Below the pieces are notes generated by a model. That model saw only the letters and a program-made list of their open reading frames with translations. It did not search any database and was not told the origin of the DNA. The position numbers and the translations under genes are program-made. From Acetobacter sacchari (lineage in GTDB: Bacteria > Pseudomonadota > Alphaproteobacteria > Acetobacterales > Acetobacteraceae), in NCBI RefSeq assembly GCF_017377715.1, contig NZ_JAFVMF010000007.1, positions 1-64,000 of the forward strand: a DNA stretch of 64,000 bases, read 5' to 3'. Shown here piece after piece: positions 56,394-64,000 of the stretch. Positions within the stretch are counted from its first letter, which is position 1. The number at the start of each line of letters is the position of its first letter.

Positions 56394-57752
56394 GTGACGA
56401 AAACCGTCCTGCTTTCTAACGCCTATGTGGCGACCATGGACGGCCAGCGCCGGGAGTTGCCCGGCGGCTGGGTTCTGGTCACGGACAATCAGATTACGGC
56501 AGTGGGAGCCGCCACGGACCCGGAGCCCGAGGCGTCGGAGCGCATCGATCTCGCCGGGCACGTGCTGCTGCCCGGCCTGATCAACACCCACCACCACATG
56601 TACCAGACTCTGACCCGCGCCGTGCCGGAGGCGCAGGACGTGTCGCTGTTCGGCTGGCTGCGTGCGCTGTATCCGATCTGGGCGCGTCTGACGCCGGAGA
56701 TGATCCGGGCCTCTACACGCACAGCAATGGCGGAACTTCTGCTGTCGGGCTGCACGACCAGCAGCGATCATCTCTATCTGTTTCCCAATGGCGCTTGCTT
56801 GGACGACCAGATCGAGGCAGCCGAGGAGATGGGCATGCGCTTCCACGCCGCGCGCGGCTCCATGAGCGTTGGCGAAAGCGACGGGGGCCTGCCGCCGGAC
56901 GCGCTGGTCGAGAACGAGCGTTCGATTCTGGCCGATACGCAACGCGTGATCGAGCGGTGGCATGACGCCTCGCGCTTCTCGATGCGACGGGTTGTCGTCG
57001 CGCCGTGTTCGCCGTTTTCGGTCAGTGAGGGGCTGATGCGCGACGCGGCGTTGCTCGCCCGCGCCACAGGCACGACCCTGCACACGCATCTCGCCGAGAA
57101 CGATAGCGACGTCTCCTACAGCCTGGAGAAATTCGGAAAGACGCCTGCCCGTTACGCGGAAGATCTCGGCTGGCTTGGCGAGGGCGTGTGGCACGCGCAT
57201 TGCGTGAAACTCGATCAGGACGGCATTTCGAGGTTTGCGGCGACGCGAACAGGCGTCGCGCATTGCCCCTGCTCGAACATGCGTCTGGGCTCGGGCATTG
57301 CGCCGGTGCGCAGGATGCGCGCGGCGGGAGTGCCGGTGGCGCTAGGCGTTGACGGTTCGGCGTCGAACGACGGCGGCCACATGCTGGGCGAGGCGCGACA
57401 GGCGATGCTGCTGGGCCGCGTGCTGGATCAGACGAACGGGCCGTTGCTGGGTGCGCGCGAGGTGCTGGAGATCGCGACGCGGGGAGGGGCTCGGGTGCTT
57501 GGCCGCGATGACGTCGGGACGATTGAGCCCGGTATGGCGGCGGACCTCGCGGCGTTCGATATCTCGGGGATCGAGCACGCGGGGGCGCAGTGCGATCCGC
57601 TCGCGGCGTTGCTGTTCTGCTCGCCGGTGCGTGCGGCGCTGACGATGGTGAACGGTCAGGTGCTGGTGCGTGGCGGGGTTTTACTGGTCGCGGATGAGCG
57701 TGGGTTGGTGGCGGACCATAACCGGCTTGCTCGGGATCTGCTTAATGGGTGA
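56394..57752 (+). CDS. Amidohydrolase, probable 8-oxoguanine deaminase
   Basis: A 452-residue metal-dependent hydrolase of the cytosine deaminase/AtzF-TrzN group starting at GTG 56394 behind GGAGG. Metal motif LINTHHHMYQTLTRAVPEAQ (read in parts) near residue 62, later metal residues in HTHLAENDSD, WHAHCVKLD, and the Asp in LGVDGSASNDGGHML. CPCSNMRLGSGI matches the 8-oxoguanine deaminase branch. It would convert 8-oxoguanine to urate. S-adenosylhomocysteine- or atrazine-type deaminases are the alternatives. Confidence 0.82.
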   Translation: MTKTVLLSNAYVATMDGQRRELPGGWVLVTDNQITAVGAATDPEPEASERIDLAGHVLLPGLINTHHHMYQTLTRAVPEAQDVSLFGWLRALYPIWARLTPEMIRASTRTAMAELLLSGCTTSSDHLYLFPNGACLDDQIEAAEEMGMRFHAARGSMSVGESDGGLPPDALVENERSILADTQRVIERWHDASRFSMRRVVVAPCSPFSVSEGLMRDAALLARATGTTLHTHLAENDSDVSYSLEKFGKTPARYAEDLGWLGEGVWHAHCVKLDQDGISRFAATRTGVAHCPCSNMRLGSGIAPVRRMRAAGVPVALGVDGSASNDGGHMLGEARQAMLLGRVLDQTNGPLLGAREVLEIATRGGARVLGRDDVGTIEPGMAADLAAFDISGIEHAGAQCDPLAALLFCSPVRAALTMVNGQVLVRGGVLLVADERGLVADHNRLARDLLNG

Positions 57753-57985
57753 GTCGCAGGGTTGCCTTCTTTTTCTTAAGAGAAAGAAACAAAAAGACTT
57801 TTCTGTTTTGATAGATGTTGTGTCGGTCGGGTCTTTCTCATAGCCGGGAAACTGAGGCCGTCATTTTGACTGCTTCGGGGTAAGCGGACGGTCCGGTCAT
57901 CGGTAATGAAGAGAGAAAGTCGTCAGACTGACACTTAACTGATCTCCAGAAAGTTTTCATCTCTACACACGGCTAAACAGCGGTA

Positions 57986-58567
57986 CTATTCGAGGATTAG
58001 TTGGAGCGGGGGTTGCGCTCGAATACGTTCTAACAGGCGCTCCTTTAATTGTGAATCAGAGCGGGCGACCTCTATGAGGTTGTTAAGCGCCGTCCGCACG
58101 TCATTAATAAAGGGAATAAAATTCAGGATTACAGTATCATCACGAGGCGGGGCCTTTTGAGCGGGGATTAGGTTACCCACCCCATGCCCGATCATAATTG
58201 ATCCAGTCCGACCCCGCCCACTGGGCTCGCCATACAAGCTGAAGGCATGTGCCAAACCACATCTGAGAGTGCGATACATCTGCTCCGGCAAGTCATTGGA
58301 GCCACTTCTATAGGTGAATTGGGAATATGCTTTCGGAAAAAACTGATTGATGAAAGACGTGAAATATTCATTCCCTGATTGGTATTTTAATTTTCCTGTT
58401 TTTTGATCTGTGACTTGAATCTTGGTTAGGGAGGCAAGATAGTCCAAGGATACCGACAGCCCCACAAAATCCCAGACGGTACCACGACTGTCTCTTTCTA
58501 GTTCTAAAAATCTTTCAAGCATATAACTCTTAAATTTTTCGAGTTCATCATTGTTCTCTAAATTCAT
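57986..58567 (-). CDS. Orphan hypothetical protein with HEPN-like R-x4-H
   Basis: A 193-residue protein, lower in GC than its neighbours and with looser codon use, set between two core genes. It is mostly helical and charged. R102-CGLA-H107 in the segment YRTLRCGLAHAFSLYG fits the R-x4-6-H motif of HEPN ribonuclease domains, which occur in defence and toxin systems. There is no antitoxin-like or nucleotidyltransferase partner next to it. Function is inference only; chance occurrence of R-x4-H is possible. It may be horizontally acquired. Confidence 0.55.
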   Translation of the reverse strand: MNLENNDELEKFKSYMLERFLELERDSRGTVWDFVGLSVSLDYLASLTKIQVTDQKTGKLKYQSGNEYFTSFINQFFPKAYSQFTYRSGSNDLPEQMYRTLRCGLAHAFSLYGEPSGRGRTGSIMIGHGVGNLIPAQKAPPRDDTVILNFIPFINDVRTALNNLIEVARSDSQLKERLLERIRAQPPLQLILE

Positions 58568-58721
58568 AAGTCCAGACTTACTATTTAGGTTTCAGAGCAG
58601 ATTAAATCTCTTGTTTCAGTGGTCATTGAGGCAGATTCTGTTTCGAAAATGTCAGTGTGACAGGTTTGCGGCCGGCATGAGAGGCGAAAGCTGACGTATT
58701 TGCCCATGAAGTAATCGTTCA

Positions 58722-58751
58722 CAAAAAAGCCCCTCGTCCAAACAAGGGGCT
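58722..58751 (-). terminator. Terminator of alaS
   Basis: Arms agcccct and aggggct, extended by one pair past a mismatch, are followed on the transcribed strand by tttttgt. It lies 37 bp after the alaS stop. Confidence 0.85.
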
Positions 58752-58787
58752 CTTCCGTTTTCAACTCTGCCGCGGCCCTCAGGCAAC

Positions 58788-61433
58788 CTACCCCTGCGCT
58801 GCAACAATACCTGCACGCACCGCGTCCAGCGCCGCATCGGCGGCCCCAACGTCCGGTCCGCCAGCCTGCGCCATGTCGCGCCGCCCGCCGCCGCCCTTGC
58901 CGCCCAGCGCGGCGCTTGCGGCGCGGACGAGGGCCACTGCGTCGATGGCTTCCGGCAGTTCCGGGTTCACGGACACCACTACGGTTCCCTTGCCGTCGGC
59001 GGTGGAGACAAGCGCCACCACGCCCACGCCGATCTGCTTACCGATGGTCTCGGCCAGCCCCTTTAGTTCACGCGCGGGCGTGTCGCCGATGTTGCGGCCT
59101 GCGAACGGAACGCCAGCGATGGTCTCGACGCCTGCGGCTTCGGTTCCACCGGCTGCGAGCTTGCGCTGCAGATCAGCGATGCGCTTTTCCATCGCCTTGC
59201 GCTCTTCGAGGATCGTCGCCAGCCGCTCTGGCGCTTCCGCGGCGTTAACGCGCAGCATGGCGGCGATCTGGAACAGCCGCTCGTCATTCAGGTTGGCGGC
59301 GGCTTCGGCGGCGGGACCGGCGAGGGCTTCGATCCGACGGACGCCCGCCGACACGCCGCTTTCCGAGGAAATGCGAAACAGGCCGATATCGCCGGTGCGC
59401 GCGACATGGGTGCCGCCGCACAGTTCCACGGACCAGCCGGACTTGTCGTCGGAGGCGCCCATGGAGACGACGCGGACCTCGTCGCCGTATTTCTCGCCGA
59501 ACAGGGCCATGGCGCCTTCGGCGACGGCCTGCTCCGGCGTCATGATGCGCGTCGTCACCGCGGTGTTTTCACGGATGCGGGCGTTCACCTCGGCTTCGAC
59601 CTCGGCCAGTTCCTCGCGCGTGATCGGGCGCGGCTGGCTGACGTCGAAACGCAGGCGGTCCGGCGCGTTCAGGCTGCCTTTCTGCGTGACGTGTTCGCCC
59701 AGACGCCGACGCAGCGCCTCGTGCAGCAGATGCGTCGCGGAGTGGTGGGCGCGAATCGCGCTGCGCCGCGTATGATCGACGACGGCGTGGATGGCGAGGC
59801 CGGGCTTCACGGTTCCTTCGGTGATCGTGCCGTAATGCACCAGCAGGTCGCCGAGCTTCTTTTGCGTGTCGGTGACGGCGATGCGAACGCCCGGCGCGGT
59901 GATCTCGCCCGTGTCGCCGACCTGTCCGCCGCTTTCGCCGTAGAACGGAGTCTGGTTGAGCAGGATGGCGACCTGTTCGCCGGGACCTGCGCTCTCGACC
60001 AGACGGTCGCCGAGCGCGATCGCCTGAATCTCGCCGTCCGCGACTTCAGTGCTGTAGCCGAGGAACTCGCTCGCGCCGAAACGGTCGCGCGCTTCGAACC
60101 AGACGGTCTCCGTCGCGGTGTCGCCGGAGCCGGTCCACGCCGCGCGGGCGCGCTCGCGCTGCTGCTTCATCGCGGCGTCGAAACCCTCGACGTCGACCGT
60201 GTGGCCGCTGGAACGCAGCGCGTCCTGCGTCAGGTCGAGCGGGAAGCCGAATGTGTCATACAGCTTGAAGGCCACGTCGCCGGGCAGGGCGCCGCCCGAT
60301 GGCAGCTTGTCGGTTTCTTCGCCGAGCAGGCCGAGGCCGCGTCCAAGCATCGCCTTGAAGCGCTCTTCCTCGCCGAGCATTGTCTCACGGATCAGCGCCT
60401 CGGCCTGTCCCAGTTCGGGGTAGGCGGCGCCCATCTGACGGATCAGCGCGGGCAGCAGTTTGTAGAAGACCGGATCGGTCGTGCCCATCATGTGCAGATG
60501 CCGCATGGCGCGGCGCATGATGCGGCGCAGCACGTAGCCGCGTCCATCCTTTGCGGGCAGGACGCCGTCGGCGATCAGGAAGGCGGTGGAGCGCAGGTGA
60601 TCGGCGATCACGCGATGGCTGGACTTGAACTGTCCGTCCGGGTCCTGTCCGGTCGCGTCGGCGGAGGCGAGGATCAGGGCGCGCAGCGTGTCGGTGTCGT
60701 AATTGTCGCGCTTGCCCTGCATGATCGCGGCGAAGCGTTCAAGGCCCATGCCGGTGTCGATCGACGGACGCGGCAGCGGCGTGCGCGTGCCTGGCGGGTC
60801 TTCGAAGAACTGCATGAACACGAGGTTCCAGATCTCGACGAAGCGGTCTCCGTCCTCATCAGGCGAGCCCGGCGGGCCGCCCGGAACGTCAGGGCCGTGG
60901 TCGTAAAAGATCTCGGAACAGGGGCCGCAGGGGCCGACGTCGCCCATGCGCCAGAAATTGTCGGAGGTGGGGATGCGGATGATGCGGTCGTCGGAAAGAC
61001 CGGCGATCTTGCGCCAGAGCGCCGCCGCGTCTTCGTCTTCCGAGTAGACGGTGACCAGCAGCTTGTCTTTCGGCAGCGCGAAATCACGCGTGATCAGGTT
61101 CCACGCAAGTTCGATGGCGAGCGGCTTGAAGTAATCGCCGAACGAGAAATTGCCCATCATCTCGAAGAACGTGTGATGGCGCGCGGTATAGCCGACGTTG
61201 TCGAGGTCGTTGTGCTTGCCGCCTGCGCGGACGACTTTCTGCGCTGTCGTGGCCCGGTTGTAGGGGCGCGTTTCCTGCCCTGTGAAAACGTTCTTGAACT
61301 GCACCATTCCGGCGTTGGTGAACAACAGCGTCGGGTCGTTGCGGGGAACGAGGGGGGAGGACGGCACGATCTGGTGCCCCTGCGACGCGAAATAATCGAG
61401 GAACGCGGCGCGGATGTCGTTTGTCGTAGGCAT
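58788..61433 (-). CDS. alaS: Alanyl-tRNA synthetase
   Basis: An 881-residue class II synthetase. The catalytic core is N-terminal ([18 protein letters not shown], then [18 protein letters not shown]); the editing domain carries [12 protein letters not shown] and the zinc-type Cys/His motif [12 protein letters not shown]; the C-terminal domain follows with a Gly-rich [10 protein letters not shown]. Full length for the family. The ATG is at 61433. Confidence 0.97.
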   Translation of the reverse strand: MPTTNDIRAAFLDYFASQGHQIVPSSPLVPRNDPTLLFTNAGMVQFKNVFTGQETRPYNRATTAQKVVRAGGKHNDLDNVGYTARHHTFFEMMGNFSFGDYFKPLAIELAWNLITRDFALPKDKLLVTVYSEDEDAAALWRKIAGLSDDRIIRIPTSDNFWRMGDVGPCGPCSEIFYDHGPDVPGGPPGSPDEDGDRFVEIWNLVFMQFFEDPPGTRTPLPRPSIDTGMGLERFAAIMQGKRDNYDTDTLRALILASADATGQDPDGQFKSSHRVIADHLRSTAFLIADGVLPAKDGRGYVLRRIMRRAMRHLHMMGTTDPVFYKLLPALIRQMGAAYPELGQAEALIRETMLGEEERFKAMLGRGLGLLGEETDKLPSGGALPGDVAFKLYDTFGFPLDLTQDALRSSGHTVDVEGFDAAMKQQRERARAAWTGSGDTATETVWFEARDRFGASEFLGYSTEVADGEIQAIALGDRLVESAGPGEQVAILLNQTPFYGESGGQVGDTGEITAPGVRIAVTDTQKKLGDLLVHYGTITEGTVKPGLAIHAVVDHTRRSAIRAHHSATHLLHEALRRRLGEHVTQKGSLNAPDRLRFDVSQPRPITREELAEVEAEVNARIRENTAVTTRIMTPEQAVAEGAMALFGEKYGDEVRVVSMGASDDKSGWSVELCGGTHVARTGDIGLFRISSESGVSAGVRRIEALAGPAAEAAANLNDERLFQIAAMLRVNAAEAPERLATILEERKAMEKRIADLQRKLAAGGTEAAGVETIAGVPFAGRNIGDTPARELKGLAETIGKQIGVGVVALVSTADGKGTVVVSVNPELPEAIDAVALVRAASAALGGKGGGGRRDMAQAGGPDVGAADAALDAVRAGIVAAQG

Positions 61434-61587
61434 GGCGGCGGACGGATATCCCGGGGATATGGATGCGTGGCGCCCGAGGACAGCCGCGCGGCCGAAAGAT
61501 GGTCGGAAACTGGTTCTCAGGCAGATTTAACCTAGTCGAGGCCGCCCCGGAAGTGTCGGGGACGACGCTCTGCTCGCCAGAACGGAT

Positions 61588-62103
61588 TTATGCAGCGGCG
61601 CTGTCTTCTGAATCGGGTTTTTCTGCGCTGGTCAGACCCGTCGCGATCTCGGCCAGATCAAGGGCGGACTGGGGTGGCCGTTCGCGAAAAACAAGACGTT
61701 GGCTGAGATTGAAATTCGCCAGCATTCCCGTGAGCGACCCGACGGCGATGGCTACGACCGGGTGCTGGACGCAGAATGGCTCCAGATAAAACAGCAGATA
61801 GACCGCACCGCGATTGAGGAGAAAGCCGAGGCTGTTGGCTGTCAGAAACCGAAGCCACTGCAGCACTGGATGTTCGTCCAGCCCGACGCCACGGAACGTC
61901 CAGAGACGATTGGCCAGCCAATTGAGTGAGGCGGCGACGAAATAGGCCGCAAGGGTTGCCAGACCTAGCCCGATAACTGGGCGAAGCGCGTAGACCGTGC
62001 CGGTATCCCAGAGAAAACCGAGGCTGCCGATTACGCCGAACTTCAGGAATCGCTGCACCTGGGCGAGGTGCTGGGCGGAGAGAGGCGGAAGGGCGGGGGC
62101 CAT
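61588..62103 (-). CDS. GtrA-family membrane protein
   Basis: A 171-residue protein with four transmembrane helices (FGVIGSLGFLWDTGTVYAL, LAAYFVAASLNWLANRLWTF, FLTANSLGFLLNRGAVYLLFY, AIAVGSLTGMLANFNLSQRLVF, each read in parts), the GtrA pattern, including the NRLWTFR motif. GtrA proteins are proposed to flip lipid-linked sugars. No glycosyltransferase partner is adjacent. Confidence 0.88.
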   Translation of the reverse strand: MAPALPPLSAQHLAQVQRFLKFGVIGSLGFLWDTGTVYALRPVIGLGLATLAAYFVAASLNWLANRLWTFRGVGLDEHPVLQWLRFLTANSLGFLLNRGAVYLLFYLEPFCVQHPVVAIAVGSLTGMLANFNLSQRLVFRERPPQSALDLAEIATGLTSAEKPDSEDSAAA

Positions 62104-62185
62104 GTCACCTTAGATCCTGATCGCGTGAAGCTGCCGTGGCAAGGCGCACTGAAAGCAAGGTGTTTCGCAGCGGACGATAGGCAAG

Positions 62186-62212
62186 AAAAAAGGGCGCCGA
62201 ATGGCGCCCTTT
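62186..62212 (-). terminator. Terminator of ompA-like gene
   Basis: A perfect 10-bp stem (aaagggcgcc / ggcgcccttt) with a GAAT loop is followed on the transcribed strand by ttttcttgcc; it begins 32 bp after the gene's stop. Confidence 0.9.
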
Positions 62213-62244
62213 CCTCCGATATCCAGACTGGATCGACGAGTCGA

Positions 62245-63384
62245 TCAGTGCAGGATGATCTCGACGCGACGGTTCTGCGGCTCGCGGGTGTTCGGACCCG
62301 TCGGGACCAGCGGGTGCTGCTCGCCGTAGCCGTGAATGTCGATGGCGGTCGCCGGAACGCCGTCACGGATCAGTTCAGCCTTCACGCTGTCAGCGCGGCG
62401 GATGGACAGGCCCATGTTATACTTCGCACCCGAAGCGCCGCCACGAGCCGACGAGTTGTCGGTGTAGCCGTTGACTTCGATGCGGGTCGTCTGAACGTGC
62501 GTCGAAGCCTGAGCAGCTTCGGCGACGATCTGGCGAGCGCGCGCCGTGAGGATCGACTTATCCCAGTCGAAGAACACGAGGTACGTGCGAGCCGGAGCAA
62601 CGACCGGCGGCGGAGCAACCGGAGCCGGCGGCGGCGGCGGCGGAGCCGTGTCGAACGCGTAACGCAGGCTCAGGATGAACTGATGGTTGAAGCGGTGATC
62701 AAAGTTCACGTTGCCCTTGTGAATCCCGGACGGGTTCCACGAGGTCGACGAATAGGAACCGTCCGTGAACGTCTGGCCGATCATGCGGTATTCGGTCGTG
62801 ATCGCGAGGCCCGGAACCGACGGAATGTCGTAAGCCGCACCGACGATGCCCTGATAGGCGAAGCCACCGTTCGTTCCGCCGACGCGGTTCACGTTGCCGT
62901 TCGCGTAGGTGGTGGTGATCGGGTTGTAATGCTGCCACAGGTAACCGGCGCCAACACCGACAAACGGCGTGATCGGCGCATCGATGCCGAACTGCTTCAG
63001 GTCAATGTCATACAGGACGTTGACGAAGCCGCCATAGGACTGATCGCTGCCGCTGGTCGAGCCCGCGACAGGCGTCGCGTTGCGGTGATTGATCTGCGAG
63101 TAGTTGTAGACGCCTTCGAGTTCAGCGCGGAGGCCGTTGCCGAAGCCCCAACCGAACGCGCCGAAGCCCGTGAAGCCGTCCTTGTGACGGAACTTCGAGG
63201 ACGTGCCGGAATTGGATTCAGATCCGTCCGCCTGCGTCGTCGGGGAGAAGTGAGCGTGCTGGGTCTGGGTCAGATCATAGCCGCCACCGAGATTGATATA
63301 GGGGCCAGTGATCGTCGTGGCCGATGCAGCCACAGGCGCCGCGGCCATCAAGGTTGTTGCGAGTAACGCCGTGCGGAGACGCAT
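62245..63384 (-). CDS. OmpA-family outer-membrane protein
   Basis: A 379-residue protein. ATG 63384 behind GAGGACG starts a signal peptide (TALLATTLMAAAPVAASA). Residues ~25-235 form a beta-barrel with alternating aromatic strands (YINLGGGYDLTQ, GFGAFGWGFGNGLRAELEGVYNYS in parts, and a final LSLRYAF). A Pro-rich linker (PPPPPPAPVAPPPVVAP) leads to the OmpA/MotB peptidoglycan domain with TRIEVNGYTDNSS, NMGLSIRRADSV and GYGEQHPLV. It anchors the outer membrane to the wall. A structured leader lies upstream. Confidence 0.94.
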   Translation of the reverse strand: MRLRTALLATTLMAAAPVAASATTITGPYINLGGGYDLTQTQHAHFSPTTQADGSESNSGTSSKFRHKDGFTGFGAFGWGFGNGLRAELEGVYNYSQINHRNATPVAGSTSGSDQSYGGFVNVLYDIDLKQFGIDAPITPFVGVGAGYLWQHYNPITTTYANGNVNRVGGTNGGFAYQGIVGAAYDIPSVPGLAITTEYRMIGQTFTDGSYSSTSWNPSGIHKGNVNFDHRFNHQFILSLRYAFDTAPPPPPPAPVAPPPVVAPARTYLVFFDWDKSILTARARQIVAEAAQASTHVQTTRIEVNGYTDNSSARGGASGAKYNMGLSIRRADSVKAELIRDGVPATAIDIHGYGEQHPLVPTGPNTREPQNRRVEIILH

Positions 63385-63410
63385 TTTTTCGTCCTCTTCC
63401 CTCATCTGTC

Positions 63411-63516
63411 GGGGCTGACGCCTACCATCGGCGTGTCAGCCCCCGCAAGATGTCTGAAAGCCCTATAGGGCCAGCGGTTCCTTCAATGGAACCCGCTGTT
63501 TAGCGCTATCAGACAT
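63411..63516 (-). ncRNA. Structured 5' leader of ompA-like mRNA
   Basis: Upstream of the ompA-like ATG, several helices are predictable. An 8-bp closing stem (atgtctga 63450-63457 / tcagacat 63509-63516) encloses a palindrome gccctatagggc (63460-63471) and a 9-bp hairpin agcggttcc / ggaac-ccgct (63473-63497, one bulge), making a multibranch unit. A separate strong hairpin ggggctgac / gtcagcccc (63411-63443) lies next to the ribosome-binding site. TATAAA (63540-63535 on the minus strand) is a candidate -10 placing the mRNA start just upstream. It is probably a cis-acting leader controlling stability or translation. Confidence 0.55.
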
Positions 63517-63575
63517 TACAAGCCATAAGCGTGTTTTATATGCAACACTTCATTTCGGTAGGCAAAAATTTAGGC

Positions 63576-63606
63576 AGAAAATAAGGCGGCCGAAACGACC
63601 GCCCTT
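63576..63606 (-). terminator. Probable terminator of aroB
   Basis: On the minus strand aagggcgg pairs with ccgcctt (one bulged base) and is followed by attttc. It lies about 100 bp after the aroB stop. Confidence 0.65.
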
Positions 63607-63709
63607 CAAGCATATCCCTGCTTATGGCGCTTTTAATACGCCGACGCGCAGATTGGCATTAAAATCATGCCCATAACGTGTTCGTTTTCGTAATAGTTTT
63701 GCTTCTCAG

Positions 63710-64000
63710 CTATTCGCCAGGTGCATCGCTAATGTTCACGGCGCCGTCTTCGATCAGAACCTGGCGCACCAGAGACATCGGCACATCGCGAGAACTGAAC
63801 GCCTGTCCGATGCCCTTCACCAGAACGAAGCTCAGCTTTCCGTCGCTCATCTTCTTGTCACGCGCCATGTGGGCGACAAGCGCATCCGCCGTGACGGCGC
63901 GGGCGAGCGACGAGATGCGCGATGGCATCTCATGCGCCTCGAGATGTGCGGTCACGCGGTCGAGGTCTTCCTGCGGGCAGACGCCAAGCCGCACTGAGAG
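63710..64000 (-). CDS. aroB: 3-dehydroquinate synthase, C-terminal part
   Basis: The last ~96 residues of AroB, running off the window edge; the N-terminus is missing. The segments LGVCPQEDLDRVTAHLEAHEM (read in parts), ARDKKMSDGKLSFVLVKGIGQAF and SRDVPMSLVRQVL match the C-terminal helical domain that binds the substrate. AroB cyclises DAHP to 3-dehydroquinate in the shikimate pathway. No odd features in the visible part. Confidence 0.85.
   Translation of the reverse strand, partial: LSVRLGVCPQEDLDRVTAHLEAHEMPSRISSLARAVTADALVAHMARDKKMSDGKLSFVLVKGIGQAFSSRDVPMSLVRQVLIEDGAVNISDAPGE

Noticed and set aside
59406..61535. A 709-codon open frame antisense to alaS
   Set aside because: Shadow of a confident alanyl-tRNA synthetase with the usual GC-driven absence of stops.

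Overview
The window is high-GC chromosomal DNA from an alphaproteobacterium, most likely an acetic acid bacterium (Acetobacteraceae). The best evidence is a 505-residue AarC-type succinyl-CoA:acetate CoA-transferase with its catalytic Glu at residue 294, a few kb from citrate synthase. The alphaproteobacterial nitrogen cluster dusB-ntrB-ntrC-ntrY-ntrX followed by hfq-hflX, the 41-residue L36 and the very long SMC fit this. No ribosomal RNA, prophage, integrase, transposase or CRISPR array was seen. The genus cannot be fixed from the sequence alone.

Layout. 1-5.3 kb: a 7-bp tandem repeat, a Tat-exported esterase, a small-ORF/dcd/murA operon, small secreted proteins and a nitroreductase. 5.4-8.1 kb: a CPA1 Na+/H+ antiporter with a cyclic-nucleotide-binding-like tail. 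8.2-17.9 kb: dusB-ntrBC-ntrYX, then hfq-hflX; both NtrC and NtrX depart from the sigma-54-contacting GAFTGA motif. 18.4-23 kb: tRNA-Asp and a minus-strand set for pipecolate (D-lysine) breakdown: cyclic imine reductase, aminoadipate semialdehyde dehydrogenase and pipecolate oxidase. 23-28.5 kb: a double retropepsin-like lipoprotein, a peroxide-defence block (ahpC-ahpD divergent from oxyR), rpmJ, a TPR protein and dps. 28.7-34.6 kb: a TrmN6-like methyltransferase, a polyprenyl diphosphate synthase, murI-pyrE and an ELM1-family protein. 34.6-43.7 kb: citrate synthase, aroQ-sixA, a metallophosphatase, aarC, an MFS transporter overlapping glycerate kinase, and a frameshifted DUF1348 remnant. 43.7-50.5 kb: a DsbA-like oxidoreductase, a 1516-residue SMC and a membrane-anchored protein. 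50.7-52.2 kb: a glycosyltransferase gene with one in-frame TGA where Trp is expected. 52.5-54.9 kb: divergent epmB/epmA for EF-P lysylation. 55-58.6 kb: two lipoproteins, an 8-oxoguanine-deaminase-like amidohydrolase and an AT-richer orphan gene with a HEPN-like R-x4-H motif. 58.8-64 kb: alaS, a GtrA protein, an OmpA porin with a structured leader, and the 3' end of aroB.

How the genes work together. Citrate synthase and AarC are the entry and bypass steps of the acetate-oxidising TCA cycle of acetic acid bacteria. AhpC, AhpD and OxyR form a peroxide circuit, with Dps nearby. EpmA and EpmB together make beta-lysyl EF-P. The three lysine genes cover piperideine-2-carboxylate to aminoadipate. 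The least explained items are the orphan HEPN-like gene (57986-58567), the multi-branched ompA leader RNA, the two large hairpins between ahpC and ahpD, and the heptad repeats. Most of the window is ordinary core chromosome.
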